64,000 nt of DNA from Hungatella effluvii. GTDB lineage: Bacteria > Bacillota > Clostridia > Lachnospirales > Lachnospiraceae. The position numbers were made by a program, and so were the translations under genes. Numbering within the stretch: position 1 is the first letter of the stretch; each line of letters starts with the position of its first letter. Below the pieces are notes generated by a model, which was not told the DNA's origin, made no database searches, and was given only the letters and a program-made list of their open reading frames with translations. Location of the stretch: NCBI RefSeq assembly GCF_003201875.1, contig NZ_QJKD01000015.1:62001-126000 (forward strand), written 5' to 3'. Of this stretch, positions 1 to 8,319 are shown piece after piece.

Positions 1-356
1 TTCTCTCCTGCAGCATTCCGAAGCTCACACTCCAGCCCCTGGTGGAAAATTCCATCATTCACGGTCTGCAGCTGTTCACCTCGGACCGGGCGGGTCTGAT
101 TACGATCACCGGGTATCAGGAGGACTCCCTCATCTGCCTGCGGATCGCGGACAATGGAAGCGGAATGGACGAGGAGACCGTCGGCCGGCTGAACAGCCAG
201 ATATTTTCGGAGGAACGGAGTTCCTTCGGAATTCAGAGTATCAAGAAACGGCTGAAGCTGTACTTCGCCGTGGCAGACATCCTGGTTACTTCCCGGATTT
301 CAGAGGGGACCGTCATCACGATACGGATCTCACAGCAGCCGGAACCTCCCCTTTAG
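1..356 (+). CDS. Sensor histidine kinase, C-terminal end (YesM type), partial
   Basis: This is the 3' end of a gene that begins before the window; the frame is open from base 3. It encodes the ATP-binding (HATPase_c) half of a membrane sensor histidine kinase. The N-box reads LQPLVENSIIHG, the G1 box DNGSGMD, and a G2-like stretch SFGIQSIKKRLKLYF follows. The LQPLVEN form of the N-box is typical of the YesM/LytS-like kinases. It sits 14 bp upstream of an AraC-type response regulator, the standard YesM/YesN pairing, so it probably phosphorylates that regulator in response to an extracellular, often carbohydrate-related, signal. The sensor part cannot be seen. Confidence 0.9.
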   Translation, partial: LSCSIPKLTLQPLVENSIIHGLQLFTSDRAGLITITGYQEDSLICLRIADNGSGMDEETVGRLNSQIFSEERSSFGIQSIKKRLKLYFAVADILVTSRISEGTVITIRISQQPEPPL

Positions 357-370
357 AAAGGATTTATCAT

Positions 371-1954
371 ATGACCTATCAATTCTTAATCGTCGATGAC
401 GAGTACTTTGTCAGGCAGCGGATCAGGCTCTGTATTCCTTGGAAGGAGTACGGCTTCGAATGTGCCGGCGAGGCTGCCAATGTCGATCAGGCCCTTCGTT
501 TTCTGGAGGCGACACCTGTCGATCTGGTTATCCTGGACATATCCATGCCGGGCGCCAACGGGCTGGAGCTTCTCCGCATGATGAAGGAACAGAACAGCCA
601 GATTAAATTCATCATCCTGTCAGGCTTCGCCACCTTCGAATATGCCAGACAGGCCATCGCCTGCAATGTGACCAATTACCTGTTAAAGCCGATCGACACG
701 GACGAGCTGATCCGGTCCATCACGGAAATCAGGGAGACTCTCGATAAGAACAACCACTTAAAGCAGGAGCGGCTGGCCTGGCAGGAGGCGAGGCTCATCG
801 CGGAACACGCGGAAAAGAGCACATTTTTCCAGAACATTTTCTCCGGCCATACATCCGTTTCCGAGAGCGCCCAGTTAAGAGAATTCGGAGTGCTTCAAGA
901 CGTCCCCTGCACCGTTATCGTCTCAGACGGCCGGCCCAAGGTTATTCACAGCCTCTCCTGCCAGGAGCGCGCCGCCTTTCAGACAGCACTGGGCAACCTC
1001 TCCGGCTGCCTTCTGTCCGGCAAATCCGGATGCATACAGGTGACGGATGCATACAGCCATCAGGTCCTTATCCTTCCGCAGGCGCAGCTGCCCGCCGGAC
1101 CGGATCATTTTCTGGAACGCTTATCCTCCGCTGCCCGGGAGAATTTTTCCAGAGACATCGTGTGCGGCTACGGATATGGTAATGACGGCCTGGCACCCTC
1201 GATCCATTCCGCCTACCAGACTGCGCTTCAGTTCTTCACCTTCCGGACCGTCTATGAATCGGATGGCGGCTCCTTTCACACCCGCCTCCCGGAAAAACAG
1301 GCCCTGGAACAGCTGAACACCGCCATACGCGGAATCTCCTGCGGCCTTTTAAAGAAGGATCACGAATTCATTGTAAGCAGTCTCCGCTCCGCCTTTCAGA
1401 TCATCGGACAGGAGCAGTTCTCCCTGCCTGCGCTGGAATCCGCCCTCTCCGCCCTGCTCTCTGCGGCCATCGAGTACGCAGTCCACAACGAAATCGGGCT
1501 CTTCCAGGAAGACTGCGGCTCCGCCTACACCGCAGCGGGAATCATCTACCATGGATGCAGCCTGGGAGAAATCGAGGAGAAGTTTACAAATCTCTTTCTC
1601 TCCCTGCCCGGCAGCCAGGAACTGGACGATATCCCCATGATTCAGCGAATCGTGGTCCAGGCGGCGGAACTGATCGAACGCGAATACAGCAATGCGGACA
1701 TGGGACTCCAGTATATCGCATCGGCCCTGCTAATCAGTCCCGCCTATCTAAGCCGCAATTTCAAGCGGATCCGGAAGTACTCCGTCATGCAGTACATTAC
1801 GAAATGCCGCATGGAACACGCCTGGGACTTACTTGCAGGCGGCCGCCTCTCCATCGCAGCCGTGGCAGAAAAGACGGGTTACCAGGACGCCTTTTACTTT
1901 TCCAAATGCTTTAAACGGTATTTCGGAATATCGCCTTCGCAGGCTGACCGATAA
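371..1954 (+). CDS. YesN-type response regulator (REC + AraC HTH)
   Basis: This 527-residue DNA-binding response regulator is the partner of the kinase just upstream. The N-terminal receiver domain shows the acidic pair in LIVDDEYFVR, the phospho-acceptor Asp in LVILDISMPG near residue 54, and the conserved Lys in NYLLKPIDTDEL near residue 105. A long central linker of unassigned fold follows. The last 100 residues form a double helix-turn-helix of AraC/XylS type, including SIAAVAEKTGYQDAFYFSK and the final FKRYFGISPSQ. The start has AGAAAGGA about 8 bp upstream. It is expected to activate transport or sugar-use genes, but no target lies obviously next to it. Confidence 0.93.
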   Translation: MTYQFLIVDDEYFVRQRIRLCIPWKEYGFECAGEAANVDQALRFLEATPVDLVILDISMPGANGLELLRMMKEQNSQIKFIILSGFATFEYARQAIACNVTNYLLKPIDTDELIRSITEIRETLDKNNHLKQERLAWQEARLIAEHAEKSTFFQNIFSGHTSVSESAQLREFGVLQDVPCTVIVSDGRPKVIHSLSCQERAAFQTALGNLSGCLLSGKSGCIQVTDAYSHQVLILPQAQLPAGPDHFLERLSSAARENFSRDIVCGYGYGNDGLAPSIHSAYQTALQFFTFRTVYESDGGSFHTRLPEKQALEQLNTAIRGISCGLLKKDHEFIVSSLRSAFQIIGQEQFSLPALESALSALLSAAIEYAVHNEIGLFQEDCGSAYTAAGIIYHGCSLGEIEEKFTNLFLSLPGSQELDDIPMIQRIVVQAAELIEREYSNADMGLQYIASALLISPAYLSRNFKRIRKYSVMQYITKCRMEHAWDLLAGGRLSIAAVAEKTGYQDAFYFSKCFKRYFGISPSQADR

Positions 1955-2022
1955 TTTTCTATGAATAACCCCCTCTCCCCCAGAATATACTGAACCAGAA
2001 GACAAGATTGGGGGAGAAACAA

Positions 2023-2382
2023 ATGGAAAAATCAAAGCTGCAGGCTACATTAAAAACCCTGCTCATCTCGTACATACTGACCGGAATTCTCCTGGTTGTT
2101 CTGGCCTTTGCCCTCTATAAATTCCGCTTAAAGGAGGGACAGATCCGCATCGGTGTCAACGCGGTCTACATCATCACCTGTTTAGTCGGCGGACTCATCA
2201 TGGGAAAGAGCATACGGCAACGCCGCTTTTTCTGGGGGCTGACCCTGGGACTCGTCTATTTCCTGGTGCTTTTAGCCGTCTCCTTCCTGTTAAACAAGGG
2301 GCTGAACGGAACGATGAACCAGATTCTCACCACCATGGCCATCTGCGCGGCCAGCGGGACCATCGGCGGGATGATCAGCTGA
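2023..2382 (+). CDS. TIGR04086-like four-span membrane protein
   Basis: This small integral membrane protein of 119 residues has about four hydrophobic segments and resembles the TIGR04086 family of Clostridia, whose function is unknown. I chose the ATG at 2023 (MEKSKLQATLK) because GGGGGAG lies 6-7 bp upstream; a TTG at 2008 would place that ribosome binding site inside the gene. The middle carries Gly-rich membrane stretches such as LVGGLIMGKSIRQRR. It is followed by a bidirectional terminator shared with the convergent gene cluster. The family assignment is from memory of the motif pattern. Confidence 0.7.
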   Translation: MEKSKLQATLKTLLISYILTGILLVVLAFALYKFRLKEGQIRIGVNAVYIITCLVGGLIMGKSIRQRRFFWGLTLGLVYFLVLLAVSFLLNKGLNGTMNQILTTMAICAASGTIGGMIS

Positions 2383-2445
2383 TTATCCCCGTTTTGGAGA
2401 GATACGGGGCAGCGCATGAGCAAAACTTTCCTGTGATACTAAAAA

Positions 2446-2516
2446 AGAGTGCCGGAGACATCGGCTTATGGAGCTTAATCTGCTCCACGGGCCGCGTCTC
2501 CGGCACTCTCTTTTTT
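2446..2516. terminator. Bidirectional rho-independent terminator
   Basis: A perfect 14-bp inverted repeat (arms 2446-2459 and 2496-2509) has an A-run on its left and a T-run on its right. It can therefore stop transcription from the plus-strand membrane protein gene and from the minus-strand DsrE-like gene. Confidence 0.9.
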
Positions 2517-2521
2517 CTTTG

Positions 2522-2863
2522 TTATGGCCTGATATAGGCATACCCTTCGGCCTGCCTCGCCGCCAGTTCCACCACGCCGGCCGGAACCACGGTAATAAAA
2601 TCAAAGATATCATCCTTCGTCATGGCGTTCCCCTTCAGGGCATTGCTGCAGGCGGTGAATACCACGCCTTCTCCTGCCAGGGCCTTCATGGCGTCTTCAT
2701 GCTCCGGTGACGCCGCTGCATACCCGTTCACCGCAGCCGAGTTGGCCAGCACTTCGATGGTGTAGCTCTCCTTCTGCTCATGATAGTAAGCGGTCATGTT
2801 CTTGACATTCCCAAGCACCAGGGGCCACCGGTCCATCTCATCGATATGATAAATCACCTTCAT
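2522..2863 (-). CDS. DsrE/DsrF-like family protein
   Basis: This 113-residue cytoplasmic protein looks like the DsrE/DsrF/TusD-like alpha/beta fold. It opens with a beta strand (MKVIYHIDE) and has a Rossmann-like core (IEVLANSAAVNGY). A single Cys occurs in VVFTACSNALKG, the position where many DsrE-type proteins carry a reactive sulfur-accepting Cys. A good ribosome binding site (GGGAGGCGG) precedes the ATG. It lies 12 bp downstream of the CNNM-type transporter gene and probably shares its transcript. Sulfur-relay activity is not proven, since many clostridial members are uncharacterised. Confidence 0.75.
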   Translation of the reverse strand: MKVIYHIDEMDRWPLVLGNVKNMTAYYHEQKESYTIEVLANSAAVNGYAAASPEHEDAMKALAGEGVVFTACSNALKGNAMTKDDIFDFITVVPAGVVELAARQAEGYAYIRP

Positions 2864-2875
2864 ACTGCCGCCTCC

Positions 2876-4144
2876 CTACGCGTCAACGTTCTGCTCCTTT
2901 GGAAGATACATGTGCACCCGGTCGATCCGGTTCTTATCCAGCCTGTCCACAACCAGGCGGATTCCGTCACAGACGACGCTCTCGCCTTCTTCCGGAAGGC
3001 GGTCCAGCTGCCCGATAATCAGGCCGCCGATCGAATCATAGTCCTCGGATTCCAGTTCCAGATCCAGCTGATCGTTTAAATCGTCCAGCTTCATGGAGCC
3101 TTCCACCACATATTCTCCAGGGCCGACTTCCACCAGCTCCTGTTCTTCATCCTCGTCGTACTCATCCCGGATCTCACCGACAATCTCTTCCAGTAAGTCC
3201 TCCAGCGTGATCATACCGGCCGTAGCGCCATACTCGTCCAGGACGATGATCATGTTGTTGCTGGTCTGGCGCATCTCCACCATCAGCTCCGCCGTGTTCT
3301 TATACTCATATGTATAGAGCGGCTCACGGAGCAGGTCACGGACATGAAATTCTTCATTCCGATCGATAAGGAGTACATCCTTCATGTTGATGATACCGAT
3401 TACGTTGTCCGTCGTCTCTTCGTATACGGGCATACGCGTATATTTTTCCTCACGGAAAATATCGATCAGCTCATCGTAGGTGGCGCCGACCTCCACCATG
3501 GCCATATCAATTCTCGGGACCATGATGTCCTTTGCCACGGAATCGCCGAAATCAAACACATTATTAATAATCTTCTTCTCTTCCGATTCGATCACGCCCT
3601 CTTCGTGACTCACTTCCACGATGGTACGCAGTTCATCCTCAGTGATGGCCTCCTGTTTCCGGTTGGGGTCCACATGGACAAGGCGCAGAAATCCGGAGGA
3701 CAGCACATTCACCGCATAAATCACCGGTGTCATGACTGTCATGAACATATAGATGATCTTCGCATATTTTAATGAAATCTTCTCAGAATACAGGGTGGAA
3801 ATCGTCTTCGGGGAAATCTCACCGAATACCAGAATAACCAGCGTCAGAACGCCGGTTGCAATACCAACCGCCTTATTGCTCCAGATATTCATGGCCAGTG
3901 TCGTGGACATGGAGGAAGCCGTCAGGTTCACAACGTTGTTGCCGACAAGAATCGCGCTCAGCATCTTACCCTGGTCCTCGAGAACCTTCGTCAGCGTAAC
4001 GGCGCTCTTGTCGCCCGCCTCCGCCAGGTTTCTGATCCGAATCTTATTCACCGTGGTAAGCGCAGTCTCCGCGGAAGAGAAAAATGCAGACAATCCAATT
4101 AACAGAATCAAAATAAGCAACTGTATATAGTCACTTGAATCCAA
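2876..4144 (-). CDS. CNNM/HlyC-CorC family membrane transporter
   Basis: This membrane protein of about 422 residues combines an N-terminal CNNM (DUF21) membrane domain, a central CBS pair (residues about 200-325, including MVPRIDMAMVEV and NVIGIINMKDVLL) and a C-terminal CorC_HlyC domain (GEYVVEGSMKLDDLNDQL). Relatives are linked to Mg2+ or Co2+ efflux; the old hemolysin name is misleading. The start is uncertain: GGAG directly abuts a TTG at 4153, whereas the TTG at 4144 sits 9 bp downstream, so I prefer 4144. The acidic run DEYDEDEEQE precedes the last domain. The DsrE-like gene follows in the same direction. Confidence 0.9.
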   Translation of the reverse strand: MDSSDYIQLLILILLIGLSAFFSSAETALTTVNKIRIRNLAEAGDKSAVTLTKVLEDQGKMLSAILVGNNVVNLTASSMSTTLAMNIWSNKAVGIATGVLTLVILVFGEISPKTISTLYSEKISLKYAKIIYMFMTVMTPVIYAVNVLSSGFLRLVHVDPNRKQEAITEDELRTIVEVSHEEGVIESEEKKIINNVFDFGDSVAKDIMVPRIDMAMVEVGATYDELIDIFREEKYTRMPVYEETTDNVIGIINMKDVLLIDRNEEFHVRDLLREPLYTYEYKNTAELMVEMRQTSNNMIIVLDEYGATAGMITLEDLLEEIVGEIRDEYDEDEEQELVEVGPGEYVVEGSMKLDDLNDQLDLELESEDYDSIGGLIIGQLDRLPEEGESVVCDGIRLVVDRLDKNRIDRVHMYLPKEQNVDA

Positions 4145-4193
4145 AAAAATCAACTCCTATTGTTTTATATTTTACTGTTGATTCTACAATAGA

Positions 4194-4224
4194 AAAGCGG
4201 CCGTGTCAATAAGGCGGCCGCTTT
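4194..4224 (-). terminator. Rho-independent terminator after lspA
   Basis: A 10-bp inverted repeat (4194-4203 with 4215-4224) is followed on the minus strand by a T-run. It lies 10 bp past the lspA stop codon and just before the start region of the transporter gene, so the two genes are probably separate transcripts. Confidence 0.85.
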
Positions 4225-4234
4225 CTCCCTTAAT

Positions 4235-4702
4235 TTAGCGTTCTTTCCAGGCTCTTATCATCTCCAGAACCAGCATCATTCCCGCTCCAAAGAAGATAAA
4301 CATATCACCTAAGTTGAATACAACCCGTTTTAATCTGCCACACTGAATACTGAAATAGTCCACCACATAGTCTCTCACCAGGCGGTCGTATAAGTTGCTG
4401 ACAGCGCCGCCAAGCGTCACTGATAAGGCAATCTTATCCGCGAGGTTTCCCTTCTTAGGCAGCATCCATGCGAGACCGCCGCCGATGAACGAAGCCACGG
4501 CGAGAGGAACCATCTTCACATATTCCGGTCTCTCTTTTAAAAATCCAAAGGAAAACCCGGGATTGTGGTTCTTGTGCAGCATAATTTTGCCTCCCGTTCC
4601 GTTCAGTTCCTTTGGAAAGGAGGATTCCTCCTGCTCTTCAATCGCCTTCTTTATACAGAGATCCACTGCCGCCAGCAGCACGATGATACCGATAAATACC
4701 AT
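4235..4702 (-). CDS. lspA: Lipoprotein signal peptidase (signal peptidase II)
   Basis: Signal peptidase II is an inner-membrane aspartyl protease that removes signal peptides from diacylated prolipoproteins. The family landmarks are present: an N-box region (HNPGFSFGF), then GGAVSNLYDRLVRDYVVDYF and FNLGDMFIFFG, whose VVDY and FNLGD aspartates match the two catalytic positions. Four hydrophobic spans are visible. I start the gene at 4702 (MVFIGIIVLL, 155 residues), where AAGGAG lies 8 bp upstream. An upstream ATG at 4756 would add 18 polar residues without a ribosome binding site. The GD in place of the usual AD in FNxAD is a small deviation. Confidence 0.92.
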   Translation of the reverse strand: MVFIGIIVLLAAVDLCIKKAIEEQEESSFPKELNGTGGKIMLHKNHNPGFSFGFLKERPEYVKMVPLAVASFIGGGLAWMLPKKGNLADKIALSVTLGGAVSNLYDRLVRDYVVDYFSIQCGRLKRVVFNLGDMFIFFGAGMMLVLEMIRAWKER

Positions 4703-4818
4703 GACGCACACTCCTTCCGTCTTTATTATCTCCATTTTACTATGTTTTTTATCCATAGTCCAGTAATTCCCGCCCCTGAGCCTGCATACATTACTAAAAA
4801 GAATGTGGGAGTTTTTTC

Positions 4819-6576
4819 ATGCCAGTCTGTGATTTTAATCCCGCCTCCGAAGAGTACGGGGACTTTATAATCCGTCACAACAACAGTTCTCCGGAAGATA
4901 TTCGGCTCCAGCAGCAGGCGAGCTGTATTGATTATGTCGATCAGGAATTTGCAATTGTATATAGTCCGCTGGAACCGCTCCTTCCCATCACCACAAAAAA
5001 ATATACGTATTTTGCCATTCCTACGCTCTATACCCTGCTCGATACTACAAGCATGGAAGCCTCCGGCATCATCCAGAATTTTGAGCAGCCGACACTGAAT
5101 CTGCGCGGCGAAGGCACCATGATCGGTTTCATCGATACCGGAATCGACTACCGTAATCCATTGTTCCGGCTTCCAGATGGCACCTCCAGAATTCTCGGTA
5201 TCTGGGACCAAACGCTTCCCACACCCACGGGGACTATGGATTCTCCCTTTGGAATCCCGGCCACTCTGCCGGCCATGAGCTTCTCCTATGGACAGGAATT
5301 CCTAAAACCCCAAATCGATGAAGCGCTTCGTTCTACTGATCCGCTCTCCATTGTTTCTTCTACGGATACGTCAGGACACGGCACCTTTATGGCAGGTATA
5401 GCGGCAGGGGGCGCAACCGCTAACGAGGATTTTACAGGCGCTGCCCCAAACTGTTCCATCGGTGTCGTAAAACTGAAACCGGCCAAACAGTACCTCCGCG
5501 ATTTCTACTTACTTCCCGAAGATGCCATAGCCTATCAGGAAAATGATATCATGATGGGAATCAAATATCTGGAGCTGTTAGCCCTTCGGCAGAGCCTTCC
5601 CCTCGTCATTTATATCGGCCTCGGCACGAATTACGGGAGTCACGACGGTACTTCGCCTCTCGGGCTGGTCTTAAACAACATTGGACGTATCGTGGGGGTC
5701 TCCGCTGTTCTTCCAGCCGGCAACGAATCCGGACTCCGCCACCATTATATGGGGCGGCTGCTAAGCAGCCAGGAATACGATGATGTGGAAATTCGGGTGG
5801 CCAGCGGAGAACGCGGCTTTTTCATCGAGCTGTGGGCAACGGAGCCGGAGCTCTATACGGTTGGCTTTGTCTCCCCTACAGGCGAGGCAATCCCGCGGCT
5901 TCCGATCGGCCTCGGGGAGGAGATCACCGTCCCATTCACGCTTGAACAGACTGTCATTACGGTTAATTACCGAACCTCTGACGTCGGGTCCGGCAGCCAG
6001 TTTATCCTGATGCGCTTCGATGCGCCGACCGCAGGAATCTGGCACGTCCGTGTCTACAATTCCTTATTTATCACCGGGATTTTTCATATGTGGCTCCCCA
6101 TCCAGGGTTTCATCGACGAGGACACCTTTTTTTTGCGTTCCGACCCTGACACCACGATCACGGAGCCGGCCAATGCGGCGGTTCCCATCACGGTCAGCAC
6201 CTATAACCACATAAATAACAGCATCTACATCCACTCCAGCAGAGGATATTCCCGAGGCGGTTTAATTAAGCCGGACCTGGCCGCCCCTGGTGTCAACGTC
6301 TACGGTCCCGGACTGTCGCCGGGAGGAGCCGGTGACACCTTCCCCATGACACGGCGCACCGGTTCCTCCGTGGCCGCGGCCCATGTGGCCGGAGCGGTGG
6401 CCGACCTCTTCACCTGGGGCATCGTCCGGGGCAACAATCCCGCCATGAGCGATGCCAGTGTACGCGCCTATTTAATCCGGGGGGCAAACAGAAATCCAGC
6501 CTATACCTACCCCAACCGAGAGTGGGGATACGGTACGCTGGATCTCTATCAGACCTTTTTACGTATCAGAGAGTAA
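4819..6576 (+). CDS. S8 family subtilisin-like protease with jelly-roll insert (Csp-like)
   Basis: This 585-residue serine protease of the subtilase family resembles the clostridial Csp germination proteases and their many Lachnospiraceae relatives. The catalytic Asp is in GFIDTGIDYRN (about residue 105), His in DTSGHGTFMAGIAAG (about 188) and Ser in TGSSVAAAHVAGAV (about 516). The oxyanion Asn lies in VLPAGNESG. Roughly 130 residues between the Asn and Ser motifs form a beta-rich insert, as in CspB. There is no signal peptide, so it may act in the cytoplasm or forespore or leave by another route. All three triad residues are intact, unlike CspC and CspA. GGGAG lies 7 bp before the ATG. It ends 2 bp from the convergent clpX stop. 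Confidence 0.9.
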   Translation: MPVCDFNPASEEYGDFIIRHNNSSPEDIRLQQQASCIDYVDQEFAIVYSPLEPLLPITTKKYTYFAIPTLYTLLDTTSMEASGIIQNFEQPTLNLRGEGTMIGFIDTGIDYRNPLFRLPDGTSRILGIWDQTLPTPTGTMDSPFGIPATLPAMSFSYGQEFLKPQIDEALRSTDPLSIVSSTDTSGHGTFMAGIAAGGATANEDFTGAAPNCSIGVVKLKPAKQYLRDFYLLPEDAIAYQENDIMMGIKYLELLALRQSLPLVIYIGLGTNYGSHDGTSPLGLVLNNIGRIVGVSAVLPAGNESGLRHHYMGRLLSSQEYDDVEIRVASGERGFFIELWATEPELYTVGFVSPTGEAIPRLPIGLGEEITVPFTLEQTVITVNYRTSDVGSGSQFILMRFDAPTAGIWHVRVYNSLFITGIFHMWLPIQGFIDEDTFFLRSDPDTTITEPANAAVPITVSTYNHINNSIYIHSSRGYSRGGLIKPDLAAPGVNVYGPGLSPGGAGDTFPMTRRTGSSVAAAHVAGAVADLFTWGIVRGNNPAMSDASVRAYLIRGANRNPAYTYPNREWGYGTLDLYQTFLRIRE

Positions 6577-6577
6577 A

Positions 6578-8026
6578 TTAATGGTAGCCTCTCATTCGGA
6601 TGAGAGGACCTCCGTTTTTATCGAGATATGCTCTCGTAATGACGACGGAACCAATCTCGGGGTCCTTCGGGATTTCATACATGATATCCAGCATGAAATC
6701 CTCGATAATGGAACGAAGGGCCCTGGCTCCGGTTTCTTTTTTCATGGCCTGCTCTGCGATCCATTCCAGTGCGTCATCTTCAAATACAAGCTTTACTTCA
6801 TCCAGTTCCAGCAGCTTCTCATACTGCTTTAATATCGCATTTCTCGGTTCCTTTAAGATTCTCACCAACAGCTCCTTCGTCAGCGACTGCAGGGTAACCG
6901 TAATCGGCAGACGGCCCAGGAACTCCGGAATCATGCCGAATTTTCTCAAATCCTCGTTCATCACACGGCCTAAAATATTAGGATCCTTATCAAACTTATC
7001 CTTAAGCTCTGCTGCAAATCCGATGGAAGACTTATTCGTCAAACGCTCCTTAATAATGTCCTCCAGATCCGGGAATGCTCCGCCGCAGATGAATAAGATA
7101 TTATCCGTGCTGACAGTGGTCATGGGTGTGAGGGCGTTCTTCTGGTTGGAGCCGACCGGCACCTCCACATTACTGCCCTCGAGAAGCTTTAAGAGCTCCT
7201 GCTGCACCGATTCGCCGCTCACGTCCCGGCTGTTGGTATTTTTCTTCTTCGCGATCTTATCAATCTCATCGATAAAGATGATGCCGCGCTGCGCCCGGTC
7301 CACATCGTTGTCGGCCGCGGCCAGAAGCTTGGAGACCACGCTCTCGATATCGTCGCCTATGTAGCCGGCCTCCGTTAATGAGGTGGCGTCCGCGATCGCC
7401 AGCGGCACATCCAGAAGCTTCGCCAGAGTCTTTACAAGATACGTCTTTCCGCTTCCTGTCGGTCCGATCATCAGAATATTGGATTTCTCGATCTGTACGT
7501 TTCCTTCCTCATCCCTCTTGTCGGAATCTACCAGGAAAACACGTTTATAGTGGTTGTAAACTGCAACAGAAATCACCTTCTTGGCCTGCTCCTGTCCGAT
7601 CACGTACTCATCCAGTCTCTGTTTGATCACATGGGGCGCCGGTATATCCTTTAAATCAAACTCCGGCTTCTTCGCCTCGGGAGTCCTCTTTTTGATCTTC
7701 TGCTTCTTCGGAATTTCCACATCCTGATTATTCAGATTGCCAAACTCACTTAAGTTTAAATTCATGTAAGGCATATTCTGAATCTTCGACAGGTCAAATC
7801 CCCCCTGTGTCACCGAGTCAAATGCCTTCTGCATACAGTCATGGCAGAGATTCATCCCGCCCATGGTAACCATGGGTCCGGTCTTACTCTCCGGTCTGCG
7901 GCAGACGTAGCAGATCTTCTCATACTCGTCATCGTCCTTCACAGGCGTCTTTCCCGCCTCCTCCGAAACAGCCTTGCCGCCCTCGTCTCTGTCCTTTGTC
8001 TCTTCCAGATATTCTTTATCTTCCAA
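6578..8026 (-). CDS. clpX: ClpX-type AAA+ unfoldase
   Basis: This is the ATP-dependent unfoldase subunit that feeds substrates to ClpP. In order: a C4 zinc-binding domain (CYVCRRPES then LCHDCM), a long linker, and the AAA+ module with Walker A GPTGSGKT, pore loop AGYIGDD, Walker B IIFIDEIDKI and the SIGF loop used to dock on ClpP. It has 482 residues against about 420 for standard ClpX; the extra length is an acidic N-terminal extension of about 35 residues and a longer linker. The start is a TTG with AAGGAG 8 bp upstream. No clpP or tig gene is adjacent, so this may be a second, specialised ClpX. Confidence 0.92.
   Translation of the reverse strand: MEDKEYLEETKDRDEGGKAVSEEAGKTPVKDDDEYEKICYVCRRPESKTGPMVTMGGMNLCHDCMQKAFDSVTQGGFDLSKIQNMPYMNLNLSEFGNLNNQDVEIPKKQKIKKRTPEAKKPEFDLKDIPAPHVIKQRLDEYVIGQEQAKKVISVAVYNHYKRVFLVDSDKRDEEGNVQIEKSNILMIGPTGSGKTYLVKTLAKLLDVPLAIADATSLTEAGYIGDDIESVVSKLLAAADNDVDRAQRGIIFIDEIDKIAKKKNTNSRDVSGESVQQELLKLLEGSNVEVPVGSNQKNALTPMTTVSTDNILFICGGAFPDLEDIIKERLTNKSSIGFAAELKDKFDKDPNILGRVMNEDLRKFGMIPEFLGRLPITVTLQSLTKELLVRILKEPRNAILKQYEKLLELDEVKLVFEDDALEWIAEQAMKKETGARALRSIIEDFMLDIMYEIPKDPEIGSVVITRAYLDKNGGPLIRMRGYH
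6588..6607 (+). terminator. Hairpin with TCGG loop at the protease/clpX junction
   Basis: A perfect 8-bp stem (6588-6595 with 6600-6607) closes a TCGG tetraloop. It lies 12 bp past the protease stop, inside the last codons of the convergent clpX-type gene. A T-run follows about 7 bp later on the plus strand, so it may act as a weak terminator. Confidence 0.45.
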
Positions 8027-8134
8027 AATTTAATCTCCTTTTATATGTTAAGTTATATGTGATTGTTATATGTCGCCGCTATGCGTTTTCGTTATCGTTC
8101 TGTACGCCGTATTTCACTGCCGGCGCACCTGTTT

Positions 8135-8163
8135 ATTATAAATCATTTACTTTCATCCTACAA
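8135..8163 (-). promoter_or_regulatory. Candidate sigma-A promoter of the clpX-type gene
   Basis: On the minus strand a perfect TATAAT (8135-8140) is preceded, at 17 bp, by TTGTAG (8158-8163), a weak -35. The leader would be about 100 bases. Confidence 0.5.
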
Positions 8164-8235
8164 GAGCGCCGCCGCATTTTAGACTTTTTTAACAACTTCC
8201 TTCCATTCTTTCCCGTTACATGATAAAGTGCTGCA

Positions 8236-8276
8236 AAAAAACGCGCGGGGAAGACTCTTTCAGCCTTCTCCGCGCG
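8236..8276 (-). terminator. Rho-independent terminator after the HtrA gene
   Basis: A G+C-rich inverted repeat of 12 bp with one mismatch (left arm from 8242, right arm ending 8276) is followed by a T-run on the minus strand. It lies about 45 bp past the stop codon of the protease gene. Confidence 0.85.
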
Positions 8277-8319
8277 CCTGCGCGCTGTCACTGCTCTGAA
8301 TCGTCCGGTCTCTTCCTTA

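Noticed and set aside
4726..5211. 161-codon minus-strand frame opposite the start of the subtilase gene
   Set aside because: It overlaps the well-supported subtilase and the lspA upstream region and shows no domain or ribosome binding site.
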